A stretch of 31,009 bases of DNA from a virus. Below, piece by piece: positions 1 through 10,330 of the stretch (positions within the stretch are counted from its first letter, which is position 1; every line of letters starts with the position of its first letter). The notes beneath the pieces are model-generated. The model searched no databases and was not told the DNA's origin. It saw only the letters and a program-made list of their open reading frames with translations. The position numbers and the translations under genes are program-made. The stretch spans positions 1 to 31,009 of the IMG/VR virus record IMGVR_UViG_3300044614_001628. One strand, given 5' to 3'.

Positions 1-1
1 A

Positions 2-3000
2 TTATTTGATGAAAATATTTACTATGGAAAACTAGAATCAATTTCAATAACAAACAATGGAACTGGATATGATGTAATAAATTCACCACAATTAGAAATT
101 ACAGATGTTTCCGGAACTGGAGCATCTGGTTTTGTAAATGTTGTTGGTTCATTAAAAGAAGTCAAAATAATTAGTCCAGGAATAGGATATCAATATAAAC
201 CAAAAATTAAGTTATTGGGTGGAAATGGATCTGGAGCAATAATAGAGTCAAACTTAGTAAGATCTCAAATTACATCTGGATTTAAAGGTGATGGTATTGG
301 AGTAAATCCAACTACAGATACCATAACATTTTTTAATAAGCATAATTTTGATGATGGGGAATATATCATATATGATGCAAATGGAAATTTGCCATTAGTC
401 CCATTAAAAGAGAATGCCATTTATATTGCAGGTATTGTTGATGATAATAGTATTAAACTGTATGAATCACTTTCAGATGCATACAACAAGCAAAATAACA
501 TAAATTTAGTCGGTATAAGTTCTGGATTCCATTACTTTAAAACTGTAAATTCGAAAAACACTATAACTAGTGTTTATGTAAAGAATCCTGGTCAAGGATA
601 TTCAAATAAAATAATTAAAATCCCATCTATATTATCCTTTGATAATGATACTAATGGTGTTAATACATTTGATTACTATATTTTTGCAAAAAATCATAAA
701 CTAAAAGAAAAAGATTTAATTAGATATTCAACTACAGAGACAGCAATTTCAGGATTATCAACAACATCCGAATATCTTGTTTCTATTGTTGATGAGAATA
801 AATTTAAATTATCATATGCAGGAAATGGATCAGATGTAAATGAAGAAAATTATAATAAAAAAAGATATATTAGATTTTCTTCCATTGGAACAGGAGTGCA
901 TAGTTTTTCATATCCACCAATAAGATTATCGGTAGAATCTTTATCTGGTATTGCTGCAACTTCAATTATTGAACCAGAATTAGAGCCAATAGTTCTTGGA
1001 TCTGTAGAAGATGTATTTATTGAAAATAATGGAGTAGGATATGGGGTTTCTGATATTATCAATTTCCATAGAAGACCAGATATTAGAATTAAACCAATTT
1101 CATCTGAAGCTTTATTAAAACCAATAGTATTAAATGGATCTGTTGTTGATGTTCAATTTTTAAGTTTTGGAAATGGATACGATAAAGGAATTGATATTAT
1201 AGTAAATGGATCTGGTAGTTTTGCAGATATTCGTCCAATCATTGAAAATGGAAAAATTGTATCAGTTAATATAGTAAATGGTGGAATTGGGTATGGAACA
1301 AGTGATACATCAATAACTGTAAAAAGAAGGGGAACCGATGTAAAATTCTTAGGAAATGTATTTGAGTGGAAAATAAACCAAGTAGAAAAAAATAAGTCCT
1401 TGTTATCAACTTCAGATGAAGGTATAATTGTTCCTAGTAAAAATAAAGATCTTGGTCTCCAATTTGTTCATTTTAATACACCAAAACAATTAAGGAAGTC
1501 TATAAAAGATCATGTTGATGAATCTAATAGAGAAGTTCCTGATGAAATACATTCACCAATTATAGGATGGGCATATGATGGAAATCCAATTTATGGTCCA
1601 TATGGGCAAGTAGGTCTTAATGTTAGAAAAATAAGATCCAGTTATATAAAAAAGGTTGAAACAAATAAGAATCTAAGACCAGATTTTCCTGGTGGATTTT
1701 TTGTACAAGATTATTATTTTGACAGAGCAGTTGGTGATTTAGACGAGCATAATGGAAGATTTTGCAAAACTCCAGAATTTCCTAGTGGAGTTTACGCTTA
1801 TTTCACAACAGTAGATAGTTCTCTAATATCTAAACCAGAGTATCCATACTGTGTTGGTAATTACTTTAAAGATTATATCATTGTAGAAAATACTACACCA
1901 AGTTTTAATCAAAATATAAGTTTATCTGATTTAAGTCTAACTAGAAATATAAGTCCATATTATATAAATTCCAATAACTCTTCTTATGGACTAATAAGTA
2001 ATGCAGAGGAGAAGTATAAGCAGGAATTTACAGTCACAGAAACATTATCTTCAAATATTGAATCAGTACAAATTTATTCTCCAGGAGATAATTATGCAGT
2101 TGGAGAAAATGTAATATTTGATAGTACTGATACTAAAGGTACTGGTGCATCTGCAGTTATTTCAAAGGTTAGAGGAAAATTATTAAAAAATGTAAATATT
2201 GGAATATCTACATTTGATGATACTTCTTTTTATACTGAATCTAATAGAATAGTTGCGATTACACAACAACCACATAATTTAAATACAGGAGAAACTGTAA
2301 ATATAGAATCTATTTCAAATTCTGATTTTTCATATTTTGAAGGAACTAAAAATATTTTTGTAAAGAAAAAGAGTGTTGGAATAACTTCCGATATATCAGA
2401 TTATTTTAGCACAGGACCAACAACAATAATCAATGTTTCTGATACATCTGGATTTGAAATTAATGATTTCATATCTATAGGTGCTGAAACATTAAAGATA
2501 ACAAATATTGATACAGTAAATTCACAATTTACCGTAAACAGATTAGAAAACACTGGTGTACATACTGTAGGAATAAGTACAGTAAATCTTCTTCCAACTA
2601 AATTCTATTTCAATGAAAAAACTAATAATTTTATCAAGAAAAATTCTATAAGATATTTTAATCCTAAAACTTTAGTTGGATTTGGTTCAACTGGAACTAA
2701 TTATAATGTTAATGATGTGGACTTTTTAGTTCCAGAAAAATCAATTTATCTACCAAATCATAATTTTTATACAGGACAAGAAGTAATTTATAATGTTGGA
2801 TTGGGTGGAACTGGAATTATAGTATCTGAAGTACCAAATCCAGCAAGTTCATTTAAACTTGAAGATAATCAAAGAATTTATATTATCAATAAAGGAAAGA
2901 ATTTAATAGGATTTTCTACAGTAGGATTCACAACAATCTCTGGAATAGGAACAAATTATAATTCTTTATACTTCTATGATGATATTTCCGTTACTGGTTT

Positions 3001-5710
3001 TGCACATTCATTGACTACAACATACCCTTCTATTTTTGGTAGGGTTGAAAACTATTATCTAGATGCAGAAACAACAATTCCACATGATTTAAAATTAAAT
3101 GATACTGTTCAATTCAATATAAACCCAAGAAATACTGAGACTGTAACATTAAGATATGATTTAAATTTAAGAAAAATCATAACAGATATTGTATATTTTA
3201 ATTCAGCATCTGGTGTTGATACTAGCAATTCAAGTATTAATATTCCAAATAATGAATTTTTAACAGGAGATAAAGTAGTTTATTATAGTAATGGATTTAC
3301 TGAAATTGGTGGACTTACAAATAATAATTCTTACTTTGTTATAAAGAATAATCCAGATGAAATAAGATTATCTGAATACCAATCTGATGCAATCTTGGGA
3401 ATAGGAATAACTCTTTCTTCTGTTGGTTCTGGATCTCAGGGAATTGCAAAAATAAATCCTCCATTACTGGCAACAAAAAATAATATAATCAAATTTGATC
3501 TTTCTGATATATCACTATCCGGAATGGATTTGAAATTGTATAAAGATGAAACACTTAATATTGAATTGGAATCATACAAATACCAAAGAAATACGATTGA
3601 TTCTGGAAATACTGGGGCAGAGTTAATTGTTGATACATCTAGTTCAAATATACCAAATACTCTATTTTATAATTTAATTCCATTTTCTCCATCCAATCCA
3701 GAAAAGTTCCAAATTTCTTCTGATATTGATGTAATGGGAAATAATAAGATTATTATTAATCCAAGTAATTTGAATTCATTGTATAACTTAGTTTCCGTTG
3801 GAACAACCTCATTTAAATTTAATTTATCTAGAAAACCAGAAAGTTTTGAGTATAATGTTAATTCTGGTATTAGTTCAATTTATTATGAAACTACATCAAA
3901 GAGTGTAATTGGACCAATATCTCAAGTAAAACTGAATTTTGGAGGAAAAGGATACAAAAAAATTCCAAGAATTTCTAAAATAGATACTAAATTAGGGTCT
4001 GGTGGTGTATTAAAACCAATATCATCTAAGATTGGAAGAATTGATACGATAGAGAGAATTAAGGATGGATTTGACTATCCAACTGATGAGACTCTAAGAC
4101 CAGTTTTAAGTTCACCAACAATATGTCAAATAAATGGAATATCAAGAATTGGCAATATTGGAATAGTTACTGGTGGAAAAAACTACAATATTCCACCAAA
4201 ATTAAAAGTTATTGGCAATAGTAATATTGTATTAAGTTCTGCAATCCAAGGAGGATCGGTAGAATCTGTATCAATTATTCAAAATACAAATGATTTAACT
4301 TCACCATTAACAGTTTTACCAATAAGAAATTCAAATGGTTATGATATTGATGATATTGTATATGATTCAATTACAAACACAGTAACATTAGAACTGGTAA
4401 ATTCAGATAATCAATTATATCCATTAATAACTACACAATATGGATCTACTGAAGTGGAATTTCCATTTAAAATTGGGGATAAAATATTTGTAGAAAACTG
4501 TAGAATATCTGATCAAGCAATAAAAAATAATTATAATTCAGAAAATTGGGGGTATAATTTCTTTACTATTACTGGAATTAATACTACTAATTATACTATA
4601 AGTTATAGTATGAATAATTTTGGAAGTAATTTAGGAAATTACGTGACAGATAGTGGTTATGGATATGTTGTCAATAAATCTGTTATGGCTGAATTTGAAA
4701 TGATTCTCGCAGATGATCTTGGTTATTATTCTGGAGAAACCGTGTTGGGTTATGATTCACTCGGTAATAATACTTTTTCCGCAAAGGTGATGGAAAATGG
4801 TTGGGATGATGGAATAAATCAATTGAGACTTATTGATTCACGAGGAGAATTACAAGTTGGAAATAGATTACTGGGCACAAGAACTAGATTGAATGGACTT
4901 GTGGAATCCGTAAACCAATTCAAATTGAATTCAACTTTAGATATTACTAGACAAAAAGTTAATGATTTTGGCGATAGAGTTGGATTTTTGAATGATTATC
5001 AGCAAAGAATTTCTGATAATAACTACTATCAAAAATTCTCATATGCCATAAAATCAGAATTGCCATATGATGAATGGAAAGAACCTATACGATCACTTGT
5101 CCATCCTGCAGGATTTAAAGAATTTTCTGATTTAGATGTTGTTGGATTTGCATCAAATAGCATGAAAGTGGGGGTGGATACCTCTTCATTTAGTATGCAA
5201 GTATACATTGATAGTGTTGAATCTATGAGTAATAGATACAACTTCTCCATGGTTTTTGAAGATGAACAGAATTCTGATGGATCTATAGAAAGAGTATTTT
5301 TCCCAGAAGGAATAAATTTAACTTCATATGTATTAAGCAAAACAAATAAAGTATTAAAAATTGATGATTTTAGTGATCAATTTACTGGGTTCACAACTAC
5401 AACTGGTGGTTCTATAGTTGGATTATCAACGTTTAATTTAAAGAACAAGAATATTCCACTTTTCTATAGGGAATTTACTTCAAATAATTCAACTACTGTT
5501 GATTTACAAAATGATTCATTTAGATTTACAAATCACAATTTCCAGTCTGGTCAAAAAGTACTTTATACAATTAAATCATTCACTCCTGTTGCAATTGCAA
5601 CAGCATCTTCTGAAGTAGATACAGCATTTACATATCCACCAGTCTCAGAGAACTTCGATAGTCCAATAATATCATTTGATTCCGTTCTATTAACCTTTGA
5701 TTCCAATTAG
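2..5710 (+). CDS. Giant virion structural protein with YHYH domain, 5'-truncated by the window edge
   Basis: The reading frame is open from the first bases of the window (frame of position 2) to a TAG at 5710, so at least 1902 residues are present and the true start lies upstream. A TTG at 215 is only an internal leucine codon: the residues before it (ending SPGIGYQYKPKIKLL) continue the same repeat pattern. The first ~450 residues carry repeated short beta units ending in G-x-G-Y. Around residues 467-627 lies a YHYH-type domain with HSPIIGWAYDGNPIYGPYG (1550-1606), DEHNGRFCKTP and a YPYC segment. The remainder is beta-rich, low in cysteine and rich in N, S, T, G and I. Near the C-terminus are a conserved-looking NNYYQKFSYAIKSELPY segment (about 5020-5066) and a DDFSDQF module. 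YHYH domains are known in marine phage structural proteins, but their role there is unclear. The likely location is baseplate or tail; the exact equivalent in T4 is not identifiable. Confidence 0.85.
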   Translation, partial: LFDENIYYGKLESISITNNGTGYDVINSPQLEITDVSGTGASGFVNVVGSLKEVKIISPGIGYQYKPKIKLLGGNGSGAIIESNLVRSQITSGFKGDGIGVNPTTDTITFFNKHNFDDGEYIIYDANGNLPLVPLKENAIYIAGIVDDNSIKLYESLSDAYNKQNNINLVGISSGFHYFKTVNSKNTITSVYVKNPGQGYSNKIIKIPSILSFDNDTNGVNTFDYYIFAKNHKLKEKDLIRYSTTETAISGLSTTSEYLVSIVDENKFKLSYAGNGSDVNEENYNKKRYIRFSSIGTGVHSFSYPPIRLSVESLSGIAATSIIEPELEPIVLGSVEDVFIENNGVGYGVSDIINFHRRPDIRIKPISSEALLKPIVLNGSVVDVQFLSFGNGYDKGIDIIVNGSGSFADIRPIIENGKIVSVNIVNGGIGYGTSDTSITVKRRGTDVKFLGNVFEWKINQVEKNKSLLSTSDEGIIVPSKNKDLGLQFVHFNTPKQLRKSIKDHVDESNREVPDEIHSPIIGWAYDGNPIYGPYGQVGLNVRKIRSSYIKKVETNKNLRPDFPGGFFVQDYYFDRAVGDLDEHNGRFCKTPEFPSGVYAYFTTVDSSLISKPEYPYCVGNYFKDYIIVENTTPSFNQNISLSDLSLTRNISPYYINSNNSSYGLISNAEEKYKQEFTVTETLSSNIESVQIYSPGDNYAVGENVIFDSTDTKGTGASAVISKVRGKLLKNVNIGISTFDDTSFYTESNRIVAITQQPHNLNTGETVNIESISNSDFSYFEGTKNIFVKKKSVGITSDISDYFSTGPTTIINVSDTSGFEINDFISIGAETLKITNIDTVNSQFTVNRLENTGVHTVGISTVNLLPTKFYFNEKTNNFIKKNSIRYFNPKTLVGFGSTGTNYNVNDVDFLVPEKSIYLPNHNFYTGQEVIYNVGLGGTGIIVSEVPNPASSFKLEDNQRIYIINKGKNLIGFSTVGFTTISGIGTNYNSLYFYDDISVTGFAHSLTTTYPSIFGRVENYYLDAETTIPHDLKLNDTVQFNINPRNTETVTLRYDLNLRKIITDIVYFNSASGVDTSNSSINIPNNEFLTGDKVVYYSNGFTEIGGLTNNNSYFVIKNNPDEIRLSEYQSDAILGIGITLSSVGSGSQGIAKINPPLLATKNNIIKFDLSDISLSGMDLKLYKDETLNIELESYKYQRNTIDSGNTGAELIVDTSSSNIPNTLFYNLIPFSPSNPEKFQISSDIDVMGNNKIIINPSNLNSLYNLVSVGTTSFKFNLSRKPESFEYNVNSGISSIYYETTSKSVIGPISQVKLNFGGKGYKKIPRISKIDTKLGSGGVLKPISSKIGRIDTIERIKDGFDYPTDETLRPVLSSPTICQINGISRIGNIGIVTGGKNYNIPPKLKVIGNSNIVLSSAIQGGSVESVSIIQNTNDLTSPLTVLPIRNSNGYDIDDIVYDSITNTVTLELVNSDNQLYPLITTQYGSTEVEFPFKIGDKIFVENCRISDQAIKNNYNSENWGYNFFTITGINTTNYTISYSMNNFGSNLGNYVTDSGYGYVVNKSVMAEFEMILADDLGYYSGETVLGYDSLGNNTFSAKVMENGWDDGINQLRLIDSRGELQVGNRLLGTRTRLNGLVESVNQFKLNSTLDITRQKVNDFGDRVGFLNDYQQRISDNNYYQKFSYAIKSELPYDEWKEPIRSLVHPAGFKEFSDLDVVGFASNSMKVGVDTSSFSMQVYIDSVESMSNRYNFSMVFEDEQNSDGSIERVFFPEGINLTSYVLSKTNKVLKIDDFSDQFTGFTTTTGGSIVGLSTFNLKNKNIPLFYREFTSNNSTTVDLQNDSFRFTNHNFQSGQKVLYTIKSFTPVAIATASSEVDTAFTYPPVSENFDSPIISFDSVLLTFDSN

Positions 5711-5712
5711 AC

Positions 5713-5720
5713 CATAAATA
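5713..5720 (+). promoter_or_regulatory. Candidate T4-type late promoter (CATAAATA)
   Basis: CATAAATA lies in the 31-base gap between the giant YHYH protein and the fibre gene and differs by one base from the T4 late consensus TATAAATA. A start about 6 bases downstream would give a leader of roughly 15 bases before the ATG at 5742. The gap is so AT-rich that chance matches are common, hence moderate confidence. Confidence 0.45.
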
Positions 5721-5741
5721 AAAATAAACTATTAGTGTATA

Positions 5742-8594
5742 ATGGCGAAATTAGGAATAAATACTGGTTCCTCTCCCAATGATGGTTTAGGTGATTCATT
5801 ACTTTCTGGTGCTATTAAGATCAATAGCAATTTTAATGAGATTTATAATGCAATAGGAAATGGTACTAGCATAACAAATACTATTGCTTTTGCAAATACT
5901 GCATTTAGTCTTTCTGGGTCACCAAATATTAATGTTGGGTTTGCAACCATTTCTAATTTGGATGTTGGAGTTGGTGGTTCATCATTAATTGTAACCAGTG
6001 ATGGAATAATTGCAATAGGAACAGATAGCACATTATATGATGTAGAAATATTCGAAAAAAATATTTCTATACCAAATAGCACAATTACCGCTAGTGATTC
6101 CTTCATTTATATTCAAAGTGCAGAAGTACCAAATCTGTTTACCTATAATGCATATGTAAGCAGTGCCATTACAGCAACATCTTACTATGGTGCTGGAGAG
6201 AATCTAACAGGTATTATCACTTCAATACTTGCAGGAAGTAATGTAAGCATCTCCCAGACTGGAGGTGTAGTAACTATTAACTCAAGTGGAGGTGGTAGTT
6301 CTGAATCATATTGGACAAAAACAATAGTAGGAATTCATACATTATCCAATGTTGGCATCGGAATAACAAGTCCTGGTTATGATTTGGACGTAAATGGTGA
6401 TATTAATTTTACTGGCACATTATATCAAAACAGCAGTCCATTTGTTGCTTCAAGATGGACCACAGGGGTTGGAACTAACATATATCGTGTAGATGGAAAT
6501 GTTGGCATTGGAACTTCAGTTCCTGGGTCGAAACTTACCGTAACAAACGGAAATATTGCAATTACTGGTTCTGGTAATATAACTCTTCCCAATATTTCTA
6601 GACTCAATTTAGGAAATAATGGATCAAATGATTCTTCAATATATTTTGATGGATCAGATTTACGAATAGATAGTGCGACACAAACAAGACTTGGAAATGG
6701 TTCTTACAACTATATAACTGCAACTGCTAATTCTAGTGTTAATTTATATCATGGAACAGGGCAGAAGAAGTTAGAAACAACTTCTAATGGAATTCAAGTA
6801 ACTGGAGATGTTGTTTCTTCTGGAATTATTACTGGATTCAATGTTTATGCATCTGGAAGTCTTTATGGTGCTGGACAAAATATTACTGGAATTGTCACTT
6901 CTATCGTTGCAGGAACAAACATAGCAATTTCTGCATCTTCTGGACAAATTACAATAGATGCATCCACTGATAGTAGTTGGAGAACAACAACAGCAGGTAT
7001 TAATACACTTTCTAATGTTGGAATTGGAACAACAAATCCAACATCCAAATTATCTGTAAATGGTGTAGCAAATATAAATGGTGGTTTAGTTGTTTCTGGA
7101 ATTTCTACCTTTACTGCGGGAAGAATTCAGTTTGGAACATCTGGAGAGAATATTAGAATAGGAAACTTGTCAGGTGGAAATGGAAGCATTTCAAATATAT
7201 CAATTGGTGATCAATCACTAGCAACTCTCAACTCCAGTGGACAAAGAAATATTGGATTAGGTCAATTTTCACTATATAACGTTACTAGTGGAAAGTATAA
7301 TATTGCGATTGGTGATAGATCTGGAGAGAATATTTCTACTGGTTCTTCCAATGTTATTCTTGGATCTTATAATGGAAATTCTGGTGGATTAGATATAAGA
7401 ACTTCAAGTAATAATATTGTTCTTTCTGATGGATCTGGAAATATTAGACAATACATTAACTCTTCAGGAAATGTTGGATTAGGAACAGTAAATCCAACAA
7501 GTAGATTGACTGTCAATGGGAATGTATTGGTTTCCGGAATATTAACTGCAACTATTCCAGCATCAAACCTAACTGGAGCACTTCCTGCTATTGATGGATC
7601 TGCACTGATCGGAGTTGTTGGGAGTGGTAGTGGAATTATTATTCAAGATGATGCAACTCCAGTAGGAACTGCAGGAACAATTAACTTTGGGTCTAATATT
7701 AGTGTTTCCTTTGCTTCTGGCATTGCTACGGTTTCTGGAGCAAGTTCAGTATCTGAAGCAACAACTGCTTATGGTCTTGCGGGAACACCAAATCTTAATG
7801 TTGGTGTTATTACTGCATCTTCATTCAGTGGAAATGTAATTGGAAATTTAACTGGTAACTTAATTGGCAACGTAGATGGAAATGTAACAGGGTCTTCTGG
7901 TTATGCATCAACATCTGGAATTTCAAGTGCAGTTTCTGGAACTATTAATATTAATACAATAGGTATAATTACCGCATCATCATTCTCTGGTTCCGCATCG
8001 GGTCTAACGAATATCCCATCAGGACAACTAACAGGAGCATTACCAGCAATTGATGGATCTGCTCTATTGAATGTAACTGCATCAGGTACTGGTGTTGTAG
8101 TAGAAGATGATACTGTAAATGTAGGTTCAGCAACTACAATTGACTTTGGAACTGGACTTGATGTTTCATTTAGTGGTGGTGTTGCAACTATCACCGCATC
8201 TGGTGGATCATTACAATCCAGAACTACTGTTATTGGAGTGACTACTTCAATTGCAAATAATGGAATTGGTAATACGGATATTGCTGGATTTAAGTCTTAT
8301 GCATTGCTAAAAGTTGGATTATCAACTGATGCTTGGATAAGACTATATACTGATAGTACATCAAGAGCAAATGATGCATCCAGAAGTTTAGGTGAAGATC
8401 CATTGCCTGGAAGTGGTGTTATAGCAGAAGTTTCTACTTCTGGAATTTCTACAACTCAAATTATTTCTCCTTTTGTAATAGGTGGCAATTTAGATGATCC
8501 TGCCGATACAATAATCTATGCAGCAATTACAAACCTTTCTGGTTCCACTCAAGCAATCACAGCAAACCTCACCATTCTTCAACTGGAGGCATAA
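5742..8594 (+). CDS. Modular tail-fibre protein
   Basis: This is a 950-residue fibre-like protein. The N-terminus (GSSPNDGLGDSLLSGAIKIN, then SNFNEIYNAIG) is of a type common to phage fibres and may form the attachment end. The shaft has repeated fibre modules: three NVGIG units (for example TLSNVGIGTTNP followed by KLSVNG) and two near-identical LTGALPAIDGSAL blocks (7567-7740 and 8028-8205), each followed by a V-x-D-D, G-T-I/TIDFG beta block. There are also repeated ITASSFSG units. The last ~120 residues (from RTTVIGVTTSIAN to the C-terminal LTILQLEA) form a distinct block with YALLKVG, WIRLYTDSTSRANDASR and NLSGSTQAITANLTILQLEA, a type I recognise as a recurrent fibre C-terminus. It is probably the exposed receptor-binding or capping head. 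No peptidase S74 chaperone domain is visible. No clear Shine-Dalgarno precedes the ATG. Confidence 0.85.
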   Translation: MAKLGINTGSSPNDGLGDSLLSGAIKINSNFNEIYNAIGNGTSITNTIAFANTAFSLSGSPNINVGFATISNLDVGVGGSSLIVTSDGIIAIGTDSTLYDVEIFEKNISIPNSTITASDSFIYIQSAEVPNLFTYNAYVSSAITATSYYGAGENLTGIITSILAGSNVSISQTGGVVTINSSGGGSSESYWTKTIVGIHTLSNVGIGITSPGYDLDVNGDINFTGTLYQNSSPFVASRWTTGVGTNIYRVDGNVGIGTSVPGSKLTVTNGNIAITGSGNITLPNISRLNLGNNGSNDSSIYFDGSDLRIDSATQTRLGNGSYNYITATANSSVNLYHGTGQKKLETTSNGIQVTGDVVSSGIITGFNVYASGSLYGAGQNITGIVTSIVAGTNIAISASSGQITIDASTDSSWRTTTAGINTLSNVGIGTTNPTSKLSVNGVANINGGLVVSGISTFTAGRIQFGTSGENIRIGNLSGGNGSISNISIGDQSLATLNSSGQRNIGLGQFSLYNVTSGKYNIAIGDRSGENISTGSSNVILGSYNGNSGGLDIRTSSNNIVLSDGSGNIRQYINSSGNVGLGTVNPTSRLTVNGNVLVSGILTATIPASNLTGALPAIDGSALIGVVGSGSGIIIQDDATPVGTAGTINFGSNISVSFASGIATVSGASSVSEATTAYGLAGTPNLNVGVITASSFSGNVIGNLTGNLIGNVDGNVTGSSGYASTSGISSAVSGTININTIGIITASSFSGSASGLTNIPSGQLTGALPAIDGSALLNVTASGTGVVVEDDTVNVGSATTIDFGTGLDVSFSGGVATITASGGSLQSRTTVIGVTTSIANNGIGNTDIAGFKSYALLKVGLSTDAWIRLYTDSTSRANDASRSLGEDPLPGSGVIAEVSTSGISTTQIISPFVIGGNLDDPADTIIYAAITNLSGSTQAITANLTILQLEA

Positions 8595-8601
8595 GTAAAA
8601 A

Positions 8602-10065
8602 ATGGCAATCACAACTAACACGTTCACTATAAATTCAGGTTATGGAAAGAGTGATTTAATTACTCAACTAGAATCTGCATTTACTTGGTTGGGTTGGCAT
8701 GATGCTTCTAGTCCAGTGACTGGAATTATTACTGGTGTTTCTGCACGTACTAATGGTGGGTATTTAGCACCAGAAGCATTTGGGGGAAATCCTTGGATGA
8801 CATATTTCGATGTTGAAGCAAATTCAATATCAGGAATAGGTACTGGAGCAAGTTTTTATGTTACTAGGTATCAATATAATAATGGGAATGTCTATTACAT
8901 GCTACCAAATAGATGTGGAACTGGATATACTACAGGAGAATACCTAGAAATACCAGCTGGATCTACAGGTACAGGATCATTAGCAATAGGTTTAACAGTA
9001 ACTGCATCAACTTCTGTGACTTATGGTAGCACAACAACACAATTTTATACAAAGCATGTTGAACCATCAAGTACCGTAAATTATGGGGTATTAAAACATA
9101 AAATACAAGAAAATAAAAAATATGGAACAACTTATAGATTGTTCCGAACTAATTCTACTACACAAATAGAATTGCAGTCCGGACCAAGTATTCAACCACA
9201 TATTCCACCAGATGGATTTGGTAATATAATACGCAGTACAGGAGCAAATGATCATTATACACCAAGATTTACTGGGGAACAATACTTAGATGTAATCAGA
9301 TCTCCAGATGATTCTAACAATCGTTTTGATAGAATGGCCACGGATAGGCAAGTGTTATTAACTGTGTCCAATTCCAATTCATATAAATTAGATTTAAACG
9401 TTTATAGATCAGCAATTGATCCAAAGTTTGTTGTATTTTCATATAAGCAACCAACATTATCTTCGACATCTATTTTAAATAATAATTTTGCAACTTTTAT
9501 TCTTCATAATTTTGAATCAACTATTTGGGATTTAGATAATGTTTTCTTGGGTGGAGTCACAGTCATTGAAGCGCCAGATCAAAATACAAATTTTGTAAGA
9601 TTAAGATTTAAAACATATCCATATGGAATATCTTCTCCAGAAAATCAAAAAAGATGTGCAGAATATGGTTATGATCGATCTTCAAGAGGACTAGATTCAT
9701 ATTACTATAGCAATATGCCATTCAGCAATAGTTATTATTTTGAATCTTTCAATAATAGAATTTATTATAGAAATAATGCCTATGATGTTGGTGGGTCAAC
9801 GGGATCTGCAGATGCTATAAATTCATCTGCTAATTATAATGCTGTAATTAAAGGCATTCCATTAAATACTACAATGGTTCCTGTTCCTTATTATTTGCCT
9901 GATGATTTTGTTTTAATTGATTTTAACTATCTTTCACCTTCTGTAAATGTTCAGCAAGGAGATACAGTGACAATTAGTGGATCTGAGGTCTATACTGTAA
10001 TTACTGGAATATACAATCAGACAACAACAACCAAAGGTTTACTATTCTGTGCGAGGACGGTTTAA
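8602..10065 (+). CDS. Virion structural protein, function unknown
   Basis: This is a 487-residue protein beginning MAITTNTFTINSGYGKSDL and continuing with LITQLESAFTWLGWHD. A GGAGG at 8585-8589, inside the end of the fibre gene, is well placed for the ATG at 8602 and supports this start. The first half is glycine-, threonine- and serine-rich. The second half is aromatic and N-rich (YDRSSRGLDSYYYSNMPFSN), with HNFESTIWDLDNVFLGG before it. It shows no signal peptide, membrane segment or catalytic motif that I recognise. The stop overlaps the next ATG by one base (TAATG), which suggests coupled translation with the 86-residue protein. Proteins of this general type lie among the fibre and baseplate genes of marine T4-like phages, so a tail or fibre component is the best guess, by position rather than domain. 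Confidence 0.75.
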   Translation: MAITTNTFTINSGYGKSDLITQLESAFTWLGWHDASSPVTGIITGVSARTNGGYLAPEAFGGNPWMTYFDVEANSISGIGTGASFYVTRYQYNNGNVYYMLPNRCGTGYTTGEYLEIPAGSTGTGSLAIGLTVTASTSVTYGSTTTQFYTKHVEPSSTVNYGVLKHKIQENKKYGTTYRLFRTNSTTQIELQSGPSIQPHIPPDGFGNIIRSTGANDHYTPRFTGEQYLDVIRSPDDSNNRFDRMATDRQVLLTVSNSNSYKLDLNVYRSAIDPKFVVFSYKQPTLSSTSILNNNFATFILHNFESTIWDLDNVFLGGVTVIEAPDQNTNFVRLRFKTYPYGISSPENQKRCAEYGYDRSSRGLDSYYYSNMPFSNSYYFESFNNRIYYRNNAYDVGGSTGSADAINSSANYNAVIKGIPLNTTMVPVPYYLPDDFVLIDFNYLSPSVNVQQGDTVTISGSEVYTVITGIYNQTTTTKGLLFCARTV

Positions 10066-10325
10066 TGGCAGACTTTGTATTTACAAGTTTAAATAGTTCT
10101 GCGTCTTCTGGAATTTCTACCATTTCATACAATTTTACTGAAAATTATCCAATTTATACGGTAGAAACAAGTAATGGTACAGTTTCTCCAGGAAATATAA
10201 ACTTTACTTTACTACAACAGGAAAATCCCGATACAGATATACTCAAAAAAGCAAAACCTGGATATTTAACGGGAAGAAGACCATCAATTGGTCTTCTATT
10301 TCCAAGAGGATACTATAATAGATAA
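10065..10325 (+). CDS. Small structural-region protein, function unknown
   Basis: This is an 86-residue protein starting MADFVFTSLNSSASSG and ending RRPSIGLLFPRGYYNR. Its ATG overlaps the TAA of the upstream gene by one base, with GAGGAC (10053-10058) just upstream as a ribosome binding site, so the start is well supported. The N-terminal ~55 residues look beta-rich (S, T, N, Y). The C-terminal tail is basic and proline/glycine-bearing (KKAKPGYLTGRR), which would suit docking onto a larger partner. There is no recognised domain. Tight packing with the 487-residue gene suggests the two products work together in the tail. Confidence 0.7.
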   Translation: MADFVFTSLNSSASSGISTISYNFTENYPIYTVETSNGTVSPGNINFTLLQQENPDTDILKKAKPGYLTGRRPSIGLLFPRGYYNR

Positions 10326-10330
10326 AAAAT

